64,000 bases of DNA from Galerina marginata (Eukaryota > Basidiomycota > Agaricomycetes > Agaricales > Galerinaceae). The stretch lies in assembly GCA_023014335.1 (NCBI GenBank), contig JAECYW010000015.1, positions 434,001 through 498,000 on the forward strand, written 5' to 3'. Of this stretch, positions 21,501 through 34,886 are shown piece by piece. Positions within the stretch are counted from its first letter, which is position 1. Every line of letters begins with the position of its first letter. The notes under the pieces are model-generated. The model was not told where the DNA came from, did no database searches, and saw nothing but the letters and a program-made list of their open reading frames with translations. Position numbers and translations under genes: made by a program.

Positions 21501-23251
21501 TTGTCGCTGATCATGGTATTACCATCCAGGAGGGAAACATCGCCTGCTTTTCTCCTTTTCAATACAGCTAACCTGAGCCAGCGAAGTTCTTGGTACTCGG
21601 AAGTTGCCTTTAAGAAAATCGTCAGCAAAACGAAGAGAAGTCTGGGAAGCGGCGTCTTACGTGATATTTGGATGAGTCTATAGTTGGAATAAGTTCATCA
21701 AGAACAGTTTCTGCGCGGTCATACGCTTCTGACAGAAAATACGCCCTGGCTGTGGTGATGAATATTTGGGTTGATGCCGTCTGCGGAGGATTGTAATTAA
21801 ACATAGCATGTACCCATTGTTCTCAATATCGACGTCTGCCCAAAAAAAATTATTATTTTAAAATGACAGGACAACTGGGTTTGACATACTTTTAGCCCTG
21901 CAATACCGGAGGCCGTCGAATCTTCTAGTTGATCTGCCAGTGAGAACGCCCGCTGCAGCCATTGCACCGCATCTGTAGTTTTGGACCCATCGTGTGCCGT
22001 AGTCAAGAATGATCTACCAATTTGATGCAGCTTGTGGGCGAGAAGTTCGCGCTGTGTTAAGTTCAGTATCGAATGGGAACGTGATTATTCCTTTCAGCCT
22101 TACGGCTTGAGGTAGAAGCAAGCTAAGGCGTTGATTATCATCTGTCGTCCACACATGATTTAGCTCCGAGTGTTGGGATGGGGGAAAGGAGGAACAACGA
22201 AGCAGGACGAACCTATGATCTTCCGTGACATGTAGTCAGCCAGACTGTCATTACCCTCTTTCCAGGCCTGAAAGAGCCATCATTCCATGATCAGCGTGTG
22301 ATGGGTGAATAAACATACCGCTTCCATTCTACTGGAATAATACATGACGGTAGCGCATGCTATCGCCCGTTGGTGTGTGACATCCGAATCATTCAAGTTC
22401 TTGAGTTGCTCTTCAAACTATGTATGAACCATTTGATTTCGGACATGAAATTATCTCAGGGAGGGTGAGACACGTTACCTTTGCAGCACTTGTCAGAACC
22501 CCCGCCGCAAGAACGTTGTTTCCCGATTCTGTTGAGGGCAGAGGGTGGCGTTAGTCAAGTTGTCATTCGTAGCTTTATCGACCCCGCAGAGGGTAGCATA
22601 CCGGAAAGACCCATGCCAGTCTTACTTGCCAATTGAAGCGCATGGATAAGAGCTTAATTAGACGAGAGGTCAGCATTCACACGGCAGGCATCGGCGAAGA
22701 CTTATACTAACATTCTATCCCAGGTTTTGTTTCCAGCCCTGCCTCGATCAAACGAAAAGCTGCCAGTCGAACTAAAATTACGAAACATTTACCATTCTTT
22801 GAATAATGAAAATCGAAGGGAACGAACATACAAGTAGCGATATGCGCTTGAGTCTCCTCGCCAGAACCTTTCTGAACTAGACCGGATATATTCCACAGAT
22901 TGACACCTTTAATAACAAGGTTGGGTAAGACTAAAATGGCGTGATAACTTCGGGAGGAAACTCGACCTTCGTGATCAAGGGAATCTGCGAGATGGCCCCA
23001 AGTGGCTTTGCTTGACTTCGAGCGCTGTTCCATGAATGACTCTGCTAAAGAAGTGATTTGGGCAAGTTTTTCGGTCATAGAGGACCATGGCAAATTCTTT
23101 GGGTCAGCGAGTAACGGCTTGATGATCGACAGATGTTCTGAAAAGACAATTCAGCTTCGGTTCCAAACGAATGGCACCTCTCGAATGCACCCAAGATTGA
23201 TGCATGAATTCCCTCAAGACTTTTGACAGACTTCTTCTTCCGAGCAGACAT
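18561..23251 (-). CDS. SPO22: Meiotic TPR protein, Spo22/Zip4 family
   Basis: Multi-exon gene (about 20 exons). The first exon is 23191-23251 (MSARKKKSVKSLEG...), the second starts at 23137, and later exons chain through about 22840, 22725, 22650, 22530 and 21990-22060. Chained text includes TPR-like helices such as AVQWLQRAFSLADQLED and AYDRAETVLDELIPT. The C-terminal part has WLRAICTISLARDTPEDR, YVEHAVSVIEDH, YPMEERQWLLATAYNTG, MDEAKRWFEVSAVICRF and the end ISETYSRLLSRYG, which match the conserved tail of basidiomycete Spo22 proteins. In yeast and plants Zip4/Spo22 is a scaffold of the ZMM group that promotes crossovers and synaptonemal complex assembly in meiotic prophase. I did not resolve every exon, but no disabling mutation was seen. 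It shares a 247-bp divergent upstream region with the gene at 23499. Confidence 0.8.
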
Positions 23252-23498
23252 TTCCGAGGAATACGAAACGACGAGACGCGTCTAACTTTGTTATTGAGGT
23301 GGATGGTGCTAAACAGAGATGAAATTTCGACGATAACGCGTCACACTGTATCGTGACTAGTTGACTAGGCACGCTGCACGTGATGGCGTGTTCTAGCAAA
23401 GGCATTGGGCAAACAATTTCAACTCACACCTCTTGCGATTTGAGACTTGTAATTCCTCCAGAAACCTTCCTAGAAAAAGTTAGCGACGTGTTATTAAG

Positions 23499-24132
23499 AT
23501 GGACGGAACCCCGAAAAATGATCCAACTAATCATGGACTTCCCCCAGCCGCAATTCAGCTTGCAAACGCGGTAGGTGCATCATTCAGGCCTCACGATGTC
23601 CATGCCATTTCCATGCAGACTACTCACACACCTTTCATTTAGGAGGCTCAGAAAGAGGGAATTTTTGCTGGACTGACATCTGGACTAGTATCAGGCGAGT
23701 TTCCCTTCTGATTCAAGTGACACCCGTTCAACAGTTGTTTATTTTCCTCCGACAGCCGTTATCGGACAGCGCCTTTTTGGGTTCAAACGAAATACGACTA
23801 TTATGTGTGGTGCCCGTAAGCCAATTCTCGAAGTTTGACAATTGAATAGAGTTTTACTCCATTCACCCGTCAGTCAGTGGCATTCTTTCCGGGATTCTAT
23901 TCACCCAGGTAAGCGTAAAGGTCCACCCGTTCATAATAGCCACTCTCGAAGGGCCTGCAATGAGATATCCTCATCTTCTCCGCATTACTCCGTCCATTGA
24001 CATATTTTCTTATCATCACAGGCCTTCCGAAGTAGCGCCATTGCCCGGCTTGAGGTTGAAAACGCACGTTTACAGTCACAATTCGGAATGAGCCCCGAAA
24101 GTACACCTGTCTCCGAGAACCCTCCCGTGTAG
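23499..24132 (+). CDS. Small glycine-rich membrane protein (unknown function)
   Basis: Five exons: 23499-23570, 23643-23694, 23756-23815, 23874-23908 and 24022-24132. They give 109 aa with closed phase. Two hydrophobic, small-residue-rich segments, IFAGLTSGLVSAVIG (about 32-46) and MCGALSGILSGILFTQ (about 59-74), look like a pair of membrane helices with glycine-zipper spacing. They are followed by a short coiled stretch (IARLEVENARLQSQ) and a Pro/Ser tail. The intron after exon 2 starts with GCGAGT, so it is a GC-AG intron. I recognise it only as a conserved basidiomycete hypothetical. A role in an organelle membrane is possible but unsupported. Confidence 0.7.
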
Positions 24133-27100
24133 CCTGTATTTCCTAGAGTGGCTATCTCAGTTTCTGTTTCTGTTTTACACGTGAGATGTGAGTATTAAAT
24201 ACGACTGAGGCCCGCGGAATCTGTTTCATTCCAAGATTGCAACTGACAGTGTTCGCTTTTGCATCTTGGATGTTACCTTTATCATCGCCATTTTTTCTAA
24301 TCCGTCATCAGAAGTGCTTTGCCTCCAGCAAGATGTGTGCCGGAACCTCGTCCTCTCTTATCGGCTGTTCTTATTGGATCAATTGCCGGTCATCCTGCAC
24401 TGCTTTCTTGGACCTAGCCGCCAATAACAGCAGGTAAGATTGTGAGCTACGTATGTAGCTAAAGCGATACATACACCCCAGATCTTGGGCTTGAAGCATT
24501 TGGGGTCAATGCCTGATTGTCTGGGAAGAACGAAAGAATCCAGATTCCTTATTCCCAACCAACGACGTTTGACCTCCATACCCTGCATTGTGTCCCGTAT
24601 TCTCAACCACCGCTTCAATTTTGGCGTTCCACAGAAGGCTTGACACCACAGCTACTTGGCAACTCCGAAGGACTTGATCGTGACTGTCAAAATGGTTACA
24701 TTCACTAAACCAAATCTCTCCTGGGTCCTTTGATTCATTTGTCCACCTTTCTCGTCATACCTTCGGTTGAACCATTACCTTAAGCTTCTCCGACTCAAGT
24801 ATTACCGTCAAGGAGATGATTCTTCCTTCTGGTGCTGCGTAATGCTTAATCTACACCACACAAATTCAAATGGGAACTCTCATATCGTCAATCACTCCAC
24901 TACCTGGCCGATTAGCGATTATTGATTCTACCGGCTCCCATTGCTTTCCGCTATTTCGAGGGGTGATATCGGGTATCTAACCGCGGACGCTGGAGCGCAG
25001 TTTCTCCGTACAACCCTCCCTCAACGGGTTCATTAGCCTCAACCGGCTCGGTGGTATGACGGCTTGACGGTCTCCCTATGGAACCCAAGTTCAGGTTCTA
25101 AATTCTAACGCCTCGTTTCACTTGTTTATTGCCGTCCCCGAAACCGTGATGCTTGTATTTCTTCTACTTCTGGAAACCCTTTGAATAGTTGGCGCTCAGT
25201 CTCTAATGGACGCCACGCCACATGCCGTCAACCTTGCACTGCGGCAAGTACTCACATTCACCGAGGTAATGAAGATATCGGTGCCCTGCAGGTTCCACCG
25301 TTTCTATATTATCATGACAGTTTTACCAACTCGAGAACGCCCAGCACGGAAGATCTCTCCCATCATGCTGGTGCGTGTGCCAGCATAGATCACCCCGTAT
25401 TAGCCTCCGGTGCATGTCCATTTTCCGATGTCACATCCTAACTTAAGCACGCAAATGAATAGCAAATAATTCTTGACACGAAATTAAGACTATAATTGTA
25501 ACTTTTGGTCTTTCAGCACACACCGTAATACTCCATCAAGTAACATGATACCCGGAAGCCCACGCCGGAAATTCTGTAGAACGGTCCCGTCGTAACCCCC
25601 TTTCGTTATTCACAAAATCAGATTCCAGAACCAAAGCGTTCATGATCACAATAGACTCCTAATTAATTCTTGCATAAGCAAACCTTAGCAAAGGAATGCT
25701 TCTGATACACCCTTTGATTGTTTTTCCCGGCTCCTCGCCACAAAATCTATGCTAGTTCGGAAAAGAAGACATCTAAGTAGCGGTAAAATTCAAAGGTCCC
25801 TTCAAATGGAGGGCCTGATATTTTCCTTGCCATCCATTATCGCCGACCCCAGGCCTTTCAAGTCCGTTGCCAACGCTTTGTCTTCAGATAACCATAATAG
25901 GCATATGTCTATGTGCGTCCTGAACCGGTACTGCCACCGCACACCTCCGCAGCTTACAATCACGCAGGGTTTAAGGCGTTTAACTTACGCTAGCCTATAA
26001 TTACATCGATAGGGTCTACTCGAGTAAGCCTTGTCAAAAGCTCCATTGAAGACTGAACTTCAGTTCGGCGTCGGAGTCGGTCGCCGGATTCGGATACCAA
26101 ATGTAGCCCGTGGGGAGTTCACAGCCACATCTTGAACCGAACCACGAAGCAATTTGGTTCGTTTCAGTAACTGCTGCATATAGAAATGATGTCGGGCGGG
26201 CTGAGCTTTTTCTGTGTTGCAATTCAGACTGAGACTTGAAAAACTATGGCTCCTTTAGCGCGGCTCCTGTATAGACTCGGTTACACCTATCTTATCCTAT
26301 CCTTAGCTTTTCGGATCTGGTTTCTTTAAGTTTTCATCTATCCAAGCTCAGAACGCTACCTGTTTCTTCCTGCTCAATCATGTGCTACTCTGCGATTGCC
26401 GTGCTACTGCTTGCCGTCGCGTAACAGGGTTGCTTCCATCATCCATGGAGGTTTTGGCTGCTTTCGGGCCTTACGGGCCTACGCTGATCCGCTATCGCAT
26501 CAGCAGCAAGGCACGCGCATCATAGGCGCGCAAGAATGGAAACCCACCACCGCAAGCGGATCATCTTGTGCCGATGCACACTGGGCAGCGTCGCTCGCTA
26601 AACGGTGTAGCCTCGGAGGTGATGAGGTGCATATGGTCAGTTTAACGGTTTCAAATCAACCAAGATTTCTCATTCAGTTTCTGTCCTCGTTTAAGCCTTT
26701 GATAGGACAAACGCCTGATATCGTCGGCGCCCCACCGCACTATTTTAGCTGTATGACCTGAGGGCGTCGGGCGTATACAAACCTCAAGGGGGCTGACGCC
26801 ACACTGCAATCCTCGCCCATCGGATGACCTTCCTTTTTTTGCCTTCGGATTCCATTCCCCTGTTCCGTTATTGACATTTTCACAAGTTTTACTGATGCAT
26901 TACAGTAAATAACAATTGATCGCTGCCCAGTCGATGAAGAAGAAGAAAAAAAGCACAATGGAACAACTTTCGGCAATTTTCCAATACATATCGTCAAGGA
27001 ACGGTATCCGAAGCTGGATCCCTCTTTGTAGTGCCATATAGTATTGGTAAGTGCGATGTAACTGATCGTGAAGTCATATGGTCCCACTCAAAGCAAGGAC

Positions 27101-29879
27101 ACCGGCGTCTGAACTATGCACGCACCACAGATAGCCACAATTCCACATGAAATCGTCGCAACGCCACCCGCAAATCGCTACGGACCAGGGCATCGCTGAG
27201 AGCCCAAGGCCTCGAAAGGCCTCGCACCACAGATGGGACAGATTGATCCAATTTCAATACCCTCCGCTTACTCCTTTTTTCTTAATTTCTCAATCCACTC
27301 ATTCAAACAGTCTTTTCTGATGAACCTCCATCTCAATAATTATCTCCATGTTCGTTGCCCTCCTGGTTCCTTCTCCTTCAAGCTCCAACTCTCTCCAAGT
27401 TTCCTGTTCGACCGATATATTTCCTGAATTTGCAAGGGCGCCTACGGCAACTATAGCAGTTCCTAACGATCACCCTGTAGACTGACGACCCCTACATGTG
27501 CAGTCGGAGTTGGACCCATTCAACCGGATGTCGGAGCTCGAGGTCATATATTGCGCACACCACGGCACGAACGCCATCTCCCTGAGCGGAGTCGAAGTGA
27601 TCAACGTGCGGCCATTCAGTAGAACGACCAGTGGCCCGGGCAACCGCTGACAATATAACCTACATGATAGTGAAAGGGATCATTCAATGTATTCTACATA
27701 GAAACCCAGTCCAGTCCGCGCAGCGCGAGGCAATAAATCGTATCATATCATTTATCATTGACCATTGAATATGGTAAGTAGGCGGACCTGGCGGCCTGGT
27801 GTAGCGACCACTCCTCACCCTATCTCTCGAATTCAAATTTTTTCTCCTCTGGACAGCCTCCAGAATTCAAACGCACCACACACAAACCTTCCTTTGTTTC
27901 CAATGACATTGACACTGATGAAATACGTGATTTGAATTATATCCATCCGAATGCAGTTAAACCTCTGCGAAATAGATCATTCACTTGTAACGAATATGAA
28001 TCATGATTTGTTTTTCTTCAACTTCCTAATAAGCTCAGTCAAGTACCATCCTCTGAGCCCGGAGTCCGAATACCCCGCTCCCGTCCTCTTCATCTCGCTG
28101 ATCACGCGAGAAAACAAGCTTCAGGGATGGATATTAAATAAATAGGGTCTATCCTAGATTCCTGCCTCCTGTGCCCGTGGCTCTTGGATTGAAGACCCTA
28201 CCCCGATACCCCCCACTCACTGCACGTGGAATCCAGTATGGCAGTATCGCCGTCGGGTTGCATTACGAAATATTACATCAACTTCACGAATGAAGGTGTC
28301 TGAAAGGAGACACTGACAGGACAAGTGTATTGAGTCAGTGTTTAGAATCAGAATAAAGGGATTCAGGTCTGCACATGAAAAGACCCATCATGGCAAACGG
28401 CCTAGCTGGACTGACAGTGCAATGATAATATCTGGACTCGGGTGGGTTGCTTCGTCAGAGAATTCGAACTTTGAAGACGTTCAGGGTGTTTAGTCTGACT
28501 TTACCTAATCAAACCGGCGAGTAAATACGTGAGTCGTGCGCTTGCGCTAGAGTAAGACGAAAGCGAATTCCGAGAAGACGAAGGATGGCCTACTGACTAA
28601 CTAACTAGCTAACCAACGAATACGACCACTTACGAAATTACGCATCGCATAGTAAACAGAAGCAGCCTTCCAGATCCGAGCCCGAATCCAGGTCCATGTA
28701 ACTCGGGATGAAACGACCCGTCGCTCAGACACAAGATTGAAGATTCAAGGCTATTATCCAGCCAACTAACGCGGGATGACTGTGACTTGGAGCTTCTGAA
28801 GCCAAAGCCTTATTTTGGGTCCTACTCAAACTTCAGAGCCTTTCCTCTCGAAATACTTCATTACATAAACCGGAAGAGTATACAAGTAATAGCCCATACC
28901 CGCTGAGCATTCCTCTTTGCTACCAAGTAAGTTAAAATAGGGGCACGACGCGTCTAATTTCCAGTCACGTGAGCTAATTTATCCAGGTTCCTCCTTCAAC
29001 TGGAAGGACTCCCTGTCGCCAACTCGATCTTCAATGCACGATGGCAGGGCAAGTCCAAATCCACTAACTCTCATTTCACAAATAAGAATCCACTTTTAAC
29101 GCTTTTTTTAATTTGTCAACGTTTGTGATATGTATGATACGTAAAAGAAAAGAAAAGAAAAAAGGCACGAGAGTCGACTATATAACAAAAATATAACTAT
29201 ACTATACCGTAGTGTACTTTACTTGAAAATTGTAGTGGGTGGTGCGTGGTTTCTAAATAATGGTAGTGGTAGTGATAATGCAGTGTGGAATGAAGAAATG
29301 ACGAATGGATATGGATGCACTGGATGAATATGAATGAGAATGAAAGAGAATGAGCATGAAAGAGAAAAGAAGAGAAGAGAGTAGAAAATGCGGGTGGGTA
29401 TGGATTATGAATGAATGAATGAATGCTGTAGGAATGTGAATGTGAATGCGAAATGTGCAGTCGTAGGCGTAGACGTAAACATAGATGTGTGTGTCGGGTG
29501 TGTGGGTAGCGCTGAAAAATTAGGGAACGATGATGCATGGGCGGACGAGGGAAAAATGGGTAATGCACAGTAGAGTCGCGAATATAGAGAGATATGAATA
29601 GGATAAAATAAGGCGGGGGTATGTCGCAGAAAAATGTCAAGGCGTCGTCAAACAGGCAGGCAGGCATATAAAGCATCGCGTCGAGGCAAGGCAAGGCAAA
29701 GAGAGAAGCGAAGGGAGGAAAGACAGTGCAAGCAAACGAAGGAAAGGAGAAAGTTTAATAGAGGACAAGTTACAATAATGATAACACAAGCCAAAGGCAG
29801 CGAAAGAAAGTCGATGGATGCATGGAAAGAGAGAAAAACAGAGACAGATAAACACATCCACCCAAAAAAAAATCATCAA
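24133..29879. other. Gene-poor region
   Basis: About 5.7 kb with short frames only (longest about 121 codons at 26396-26761 on +), no recognisable domain and no convincing splice chain. From about 29200 to 29880 the plus strand is purine-rich (GAATGAATGAATG and GAGAGAAA tracts). This is the probable 3' untranslated and terminator region of the minus-strand cyclin gene that ends at 29880. The long frames there are composition artefacts. Confidence 0.5.
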
Positions 29880-32800
29880 CTACCGCCCAGCACCTGCACC
29901 CGCACCCGCACCCGCATACCCATTCGCATTCGTATTCGCATACCCATGCTGGTGATACGTCGGATGCTGCTGTTGATGCGGATGCTGCCGCCGCGGCGAA
30001 GAATACTGCGACGCATACCCCTGCACATGATGCCCATACCCCTGCACATGGCTAACAGGCGAGGAGTACTGCGATTGCGACTGGGATGGGTACTGCGGAG
30101 CATGGGACGCGTATTGCGCCTGCGCCTGCTGAGACTGGGCGTACTGATGCTGCTGATCTTGTTGGTGCCGGTGCTGGTGCTGGTACCCAGCCACTGCAGA
30201 AGATGACGTGGTAGTGACAGCGGCAGTGGTGTACCCAGCGCCCGACGAGGTCGAAGTCGAAGTCGAAGTCGAGGCGGCGTGCGGAGGGGTAGCGTATCCA
30301 TACCCAGCACCAACAGGAGGGTACGTCTGTCCATGCCCATGTCCATGCCCGTGCCCATGCCCATACGAAGGCGCATACACCTGCCCCTGCCCCTGCCCCT
30401 GTCCCTGGGCAGGGACATTCGCCAACGAAGACCCCGCATACCCACCCCCACCCCCACCCCCATAGTGTTGGTGCTCATAGAACTGCACTCCAACTCCAGG
30501 CGGGCCCGCATTCGCGAACGGCGCAGACGGGACGGGCGGGTGTGGGTGTGGGTGTCTGACTGAGGCTGAGGACAAGGCCGGCGGCGACTGGTATGTCACA
30601 GTTGACGTGGACGACATGGACGAGTGCGAGGAGTGCGTGCCTAGTCCCAGCCCCAGACTCGACTTGGTCAGCGGCGAGTTGGCGCTGACGTTGGAGTTGG
30701 AGTTGATGTACTCCGGCTGGACATCAGGCGACGCGGTGTACCCCATATCCTCATCCTCATCCTCATCAACATCATCAACATCATCCTCAACATCATCCTC
30801 ATCGTCGTCTTCCACAACGATATACCCCCTCTCCCTTCCCCTCTCCCGATCGTTCTGCCCCTGCCCAAGACTCTGGCTCCTCTGCATCTGCATCTGCGTC
30901 TGGGTTTGGGTTTGGGTATACCCATACGAGCTAGCAGGCGCAGGCGGCCTCGCCCACACGTCGTCCCGGAAATGCGGGAGAGCACCATTCGTCGTGGTCG
31001 TCGTGGTCGTCGTAGCCATCACAGCCGGACTGGTAGCCGCGCTGCGCACAGCAGTGGGTGGAGCCCGCGAGGGGCGGAGCAGCTCCTGGTGTTGTTGCTG
31101 TTGCTGTTGCTGGCGTTGGGGATGCGGATGCGAATACTGCTGCTGCTCCTGAGCCTGCTGATGATGATAATGATACTCCTTCCTCGACGGGGCCTGCTGG
31201 GCGGGATACACCGCCGACGGCGCATACAACCTCGATCCATGCCCAGCATTCATGTCGGCGTACGCATACGCGTTAACAACGGCCGGCGCGGGCTCGTGGT
31301 ACCGCAGACGGGCTTTCCGCAGGCCATTCCCATAGCGTTCGTCGTTCTGCTGCTGGGGTGGAGGTGGCTGGCTCGAGCTCGAGCTCTGGGTGGGCGACGA
31401 TGAGGAGGCCATCTCCTGGTCTTCTCCTACTTCCCGCACCCGCACCCGCTCGTCCTTGTAGTCGTACGAGTCGTGTTTGACAGGCGAGCATGCTAGGGCG
31501 TAGAAGTACAGGTGCTGTTGGATAGAGAAAGATAAACTTAGCATAGGACTCCAAGAAACCAAATATAAGAAAGACTGAAACGAACCTGAGGCCGATTCTT
31601 CCGCTCATCATTGACCGAATACGAATACGCCGTCGACAACGTCTGCGGCACCGTGCTCGTCGTTGTGCTCGTCGTCGTGCGAGCATACCCCCTCTTCTTC
31701 TCCTTCTCCTTCTCCTTCTTGGCATTATCCACAGGCGACGCAGCCGCCCCGGAAAGCGACATCCTCTCAAAACTCTGCAGCCCCTCCAGCGGACTCGCAT
31801 TCGCCCCAGCTCCGCCCGCGCTCCCTCCAGCACTCACACCACCAGAGCCAGCACTCGCACTCCCACCGCCAACGAGCGTCTCAGGGATCCTTAACGATAT
31901 CCCCATCCCGCCCACAGCCCCATGCATCGACACGGGTCTCTTGGCAGGCATGCTCGCGAAGGATGCCGAGGTTGGTGAGAACGCTGCCTCCGCTGTCCGT
32001 TTCGTGCTTGGTACGATAGGAGCGAGAGCGAGGCGTGGGGCGGGCGAGGAGTAGGCGGAGTGTGTTCCGGAAGGGTAGGAGTATGCAGCTGTCGTCGCTG
32101 GACCAGCGGTGGTTGAGGAGGAGGACGAGGTTGTGGGTAGATAGGTCGGGGCAGGCTGGTACGCTGCCGCTGTCGAGGAGGAAGGCGCATACACACTGCT
32201 AGAGTTGCTGACATAAGCATAAGGAGACTGGGTGGAGGTCGAATTCGAATAGGAAAGCGCAGGAGCAGTCGGCGGCGGCGGCGCAGGGTACGATGGCACA
32301 TACGCCACAGGTGCAGCCACAGGGGCAGCGGCAGGAGCAGCAGCAGGGACTCTGCTCCTAACCGTCGGAGATGTCGAGCGAGCTCTGTAGCTGTAACTCT
32401 CGCCACGCGAATAGCCAGTTTTCTGTTTGGCCGACGTTGCATTCGACGTGGTAGTATACGTCCTCGTCGACGGGCCCGTGGTATACCCATGCGCATGCCC
32501 TTGCACACCCCTCTCTCTCTTCCTCCCCTCCCGCTCTCTCTCCCGCGAGCTAATCACCCGCCCCCCGCGACTCGTCCCATACCGCCGACAATCGCGCTCC
32601 TTCGCCAGAACCAACCCCTTGAGCAGGTTCAACCACGCCTCATACGTCGCCTTGTCGACATACAGGTTAAAATCCACCCCAAGCAAAAACTCGCGCTCCA
32701 TCCTGTTGATCTCCTCCAGCGCGATGCCTGATACTTCAGACCACGTTTTGTTCGTGTATGTATTACTATCCACAAAAAAAAAAAAAAGAAAACGCGTCAG

Positions 32801-34404
32801 CTCGTGCTCCTAGCCCGAAAAGAAAGAAGAAAAGAAGAAATACGCACTCATCCAAAAACTTATTCCCCATCATCAACCCCGCAACCGCGATCCTAAACTC
32901 GCTCCCAGGCTGCGCAGGCGTCCACCGGTTCTTCTCCTTCAGCCGGTAGATATAATGCAGCGACAGCACGATCACGCTCTGCGAGACCTGCGTCGTCTCC
33001 AGCAGCTTCTGCATGAACTGCACGAATGGAGGGGTCGCTACTAGTTGGAGGGTGGAGGGTGCGGAGATGGCTGTAGGCGCCAAAGAGGTCGAAGAGGTAG
33101 AGGAGGAGGCGGGCCCTGTGGTGTTTAAATCCGACGAAGCGATGACAGACGTGGACGTGGGCGGCGTAGGCAACGATCCTGCACCCGAGGCCAGACCCGA
33201 ACCCAAGCCTAGCCCCAAGCCTCCACTAGAGGAGGGCGATGACATGGAAGGCGACCCATCAGGCGAAGGCGACGCGTCCGGGGTGCTCATGCTCATGCTC
33301 ATAGGCGGGGGCGCGGCGAACCACAGGTAACAAATCATCTCGCACGTCTTCTCTGCTATAAAGTGCGCTGAGCGGGTGCGCGTAAAGTCGAGCCAGTCTA
33401 CGATGTATGAAGGGGCGTCTTGTGCTGCTCCTGCTCCTGCTTGTGCTGCTGTTTCTGCAGCTTCTGTCGATGTCGATGAGGTGGTGGCATTCAAACCGTT
33501 CATGCGTTCTTCCGGTGCCTGCGAGAAAGCGGGTAAAGGGGGTGGAGCAGCCTGCGAGTGAGAGTGAGAGGGCACCACCAAAGGCGGCTTCGACCCTGCC
33601 GCATTCGAACTCGAGCTCGAGAAGAAAACATCATCCGCAGAGGATATCCTCGGTAATAGGCTCTGCCCGTGGTTTTGCACCGGCACCGGTAGTGGTAGAG
33701 GCAGAGGCAGTGGTAACGGTAACTGCACCGGCAAAGGCAGAGGCAAAGGCAAAGGCAGTGGTATGGGCAAAGGCAGACGCGACGAATGCGCATGCGGGAT
33801 ATCCTCCGGCGGCGTCACTGCGAAACCAAACAAAAGAACCTCAGAACGCGTTCAAAGACAAGTTCAAAGGACAAAGGAGCTTACGAGGTGGGAGATGCGA
33901 GAGGTGTCGCTCGAGGTGGGCTATAGGGGGCAGCGTCATGCCTGAGCTGGAGCTGGAGCCCGGTCTTGAGCTGGACTCTATTGTCTGTTGTTGGGGCTGG
34001 TACGACGGGTACGAATACGAGTGCGCCGTGCGCGCCTCGAAGCTCGTCGACATGGGCGGGGTAAGTGGGCCCTCCATCATCGGCTCCTTCGTTGTCTGGT
34101 GTGTCTGCGCCTGCGTCTGCACATTCGAATTCGAATTCGAACTCGAACCAGACGAGGAGGAGGACCGCCACCCCTTGCCGGTCAGCCCATGCAGCAGGTC
34201 AGCCGTCGCCGCCCTCATCGACGACGGGCCGTGTCCGTGGCTGTGAGCGTGTCCGTTGTTCGAGCTTGCACCGCTCGTGCTCGTTGACGCGGTGCTGGTC
34301 ATGGTCATGGTCATGTTCATGTTTATGTTGAGGGGAAAGGCGTTGCAGTCGGCGGCGGTGCGAGGGAGGTTGAGGTGGTACGCGGAGCCTGTGTAGAAGG
34401 CCAT
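29880..34404 (-). CDS. Clg1/Pcl-type (Pho85-like) cyclin with long disordered regions
   Basis: Four exons: 33885-34404, 32848-33817, 31586-32765 and 29880-31514. They give 1434 aa with exact phase closure. The cyclin fold is unmistakable. SAHFIAEKTCEMICYLWF (about 323-340) is separated by about 90 low-complexity residues from PFVQFMQKLLETTQVSQS, VIVLSLHYIYRLKE, GSEFRIAVAGLMMGNKFLD and NTYTNKTWSEVSG, and then by MEREFLLGVDFNLYVDK (to about 562). This is the Pho80-like cyclin family that activates Pho85/Cdk5-type kinases. The TNKTWSEVSG region is closest in style to Clg1. The rest is Ser/Pro/Gln/His-rich, with (LP)n and (GH)n tracts from short DNA repeats. The N-terminal 320 and C-terminal 870 residues are predicted to be disordered. 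The C-terminal exon is supported by frame, splice sites and open length, not by homology. Confidence 0.85.
30320..30420 (-). repeat. Hexanucleotide repeats encoding Gly-His and Gly-Gln runs
   Basis: CCATGC/CCATGT-type units at about 30328-30363 encode alternating Gly-His on the minus strand. CCCCTG units at about 30382-30408 encode alternating Gly-Gln. The repeats are imperfect hexamers, so length changes keep the frame of the cyclin gene. Confidence 0.8.
33655..33785 (-). repeat. Hexamer-like repeat encoding (Leu-Pro)n
   Basis: GGCAGAGGCAAAGGCA-type units on the plus strand encode an alternating Leu-Pro run of more than 30 residues on the minus strand, near the start of exon 2 of the cyclin gene. 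They keep the reading frame and are expected to vary in length between strains. Confidence 0.8.
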
Positions 34405-34857
34405 ATCATGGGACGGGACAGTGGCGTTAAATGAGAATCGTCGTATCGTCGTCGTCGTCGTCGTCGTTGTTGTAAGGTCTGGGATTATGAGACTGGAGAC
34501 CAGAGTCTGAGATGCAGAGGTTAGACCCAAGCCCGAAAAAAAAAAATAAAGTGATATAAGAACCTGAACAGAACAAGATCCCGTCGGCTCAAGTATTAGC
34601 GTGCAGCGATCAGTGACAGACAGACACCGAATTGGGATTGGATAGGGAAAGGGCAAGCGGTTAGGGCCACGGGAAAAAGGGGCGTATTAAGGAATTATGT
34701 ACAACAGCTCGGAAGGATCGTAAAAAAAAATGCTAATGGGTAATGCCAATAGCGAAATGGTAACCCGCACAAGGAGAAAAAACGGAGAGAGAGCCGGAAT
34801 TGGAAACAGAAAGGCGTGGCGCGGTAGAATAAAATTAAAATAAAATATAAAAACGAG

Positions 34858-34886
34858 TGGATATGGATATGGATATGGATATGGAC
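34858..34886. repeat. GGATAT microsatellite
   Basis: About five consecutive GGATAT units, upstream of the cyclin gene. Confidence 0.9.

Noticed and set aside
29197..30206. Long frames rich in His/Ser/Phe (minus) and Arg (plus)
   Set aside because: They arise from simple-sequence DNA at the 3' end of the cyclin gene and overlap its last exon in the wrong frame or strand.
30208..31403. Plus-strand frames opposite the cyclin C-terminal exon
   Set aside because: Antisense shadows of hexamer repeats. The minus frame is open for 545 codons with good splice borders, the plus frames are not connected.
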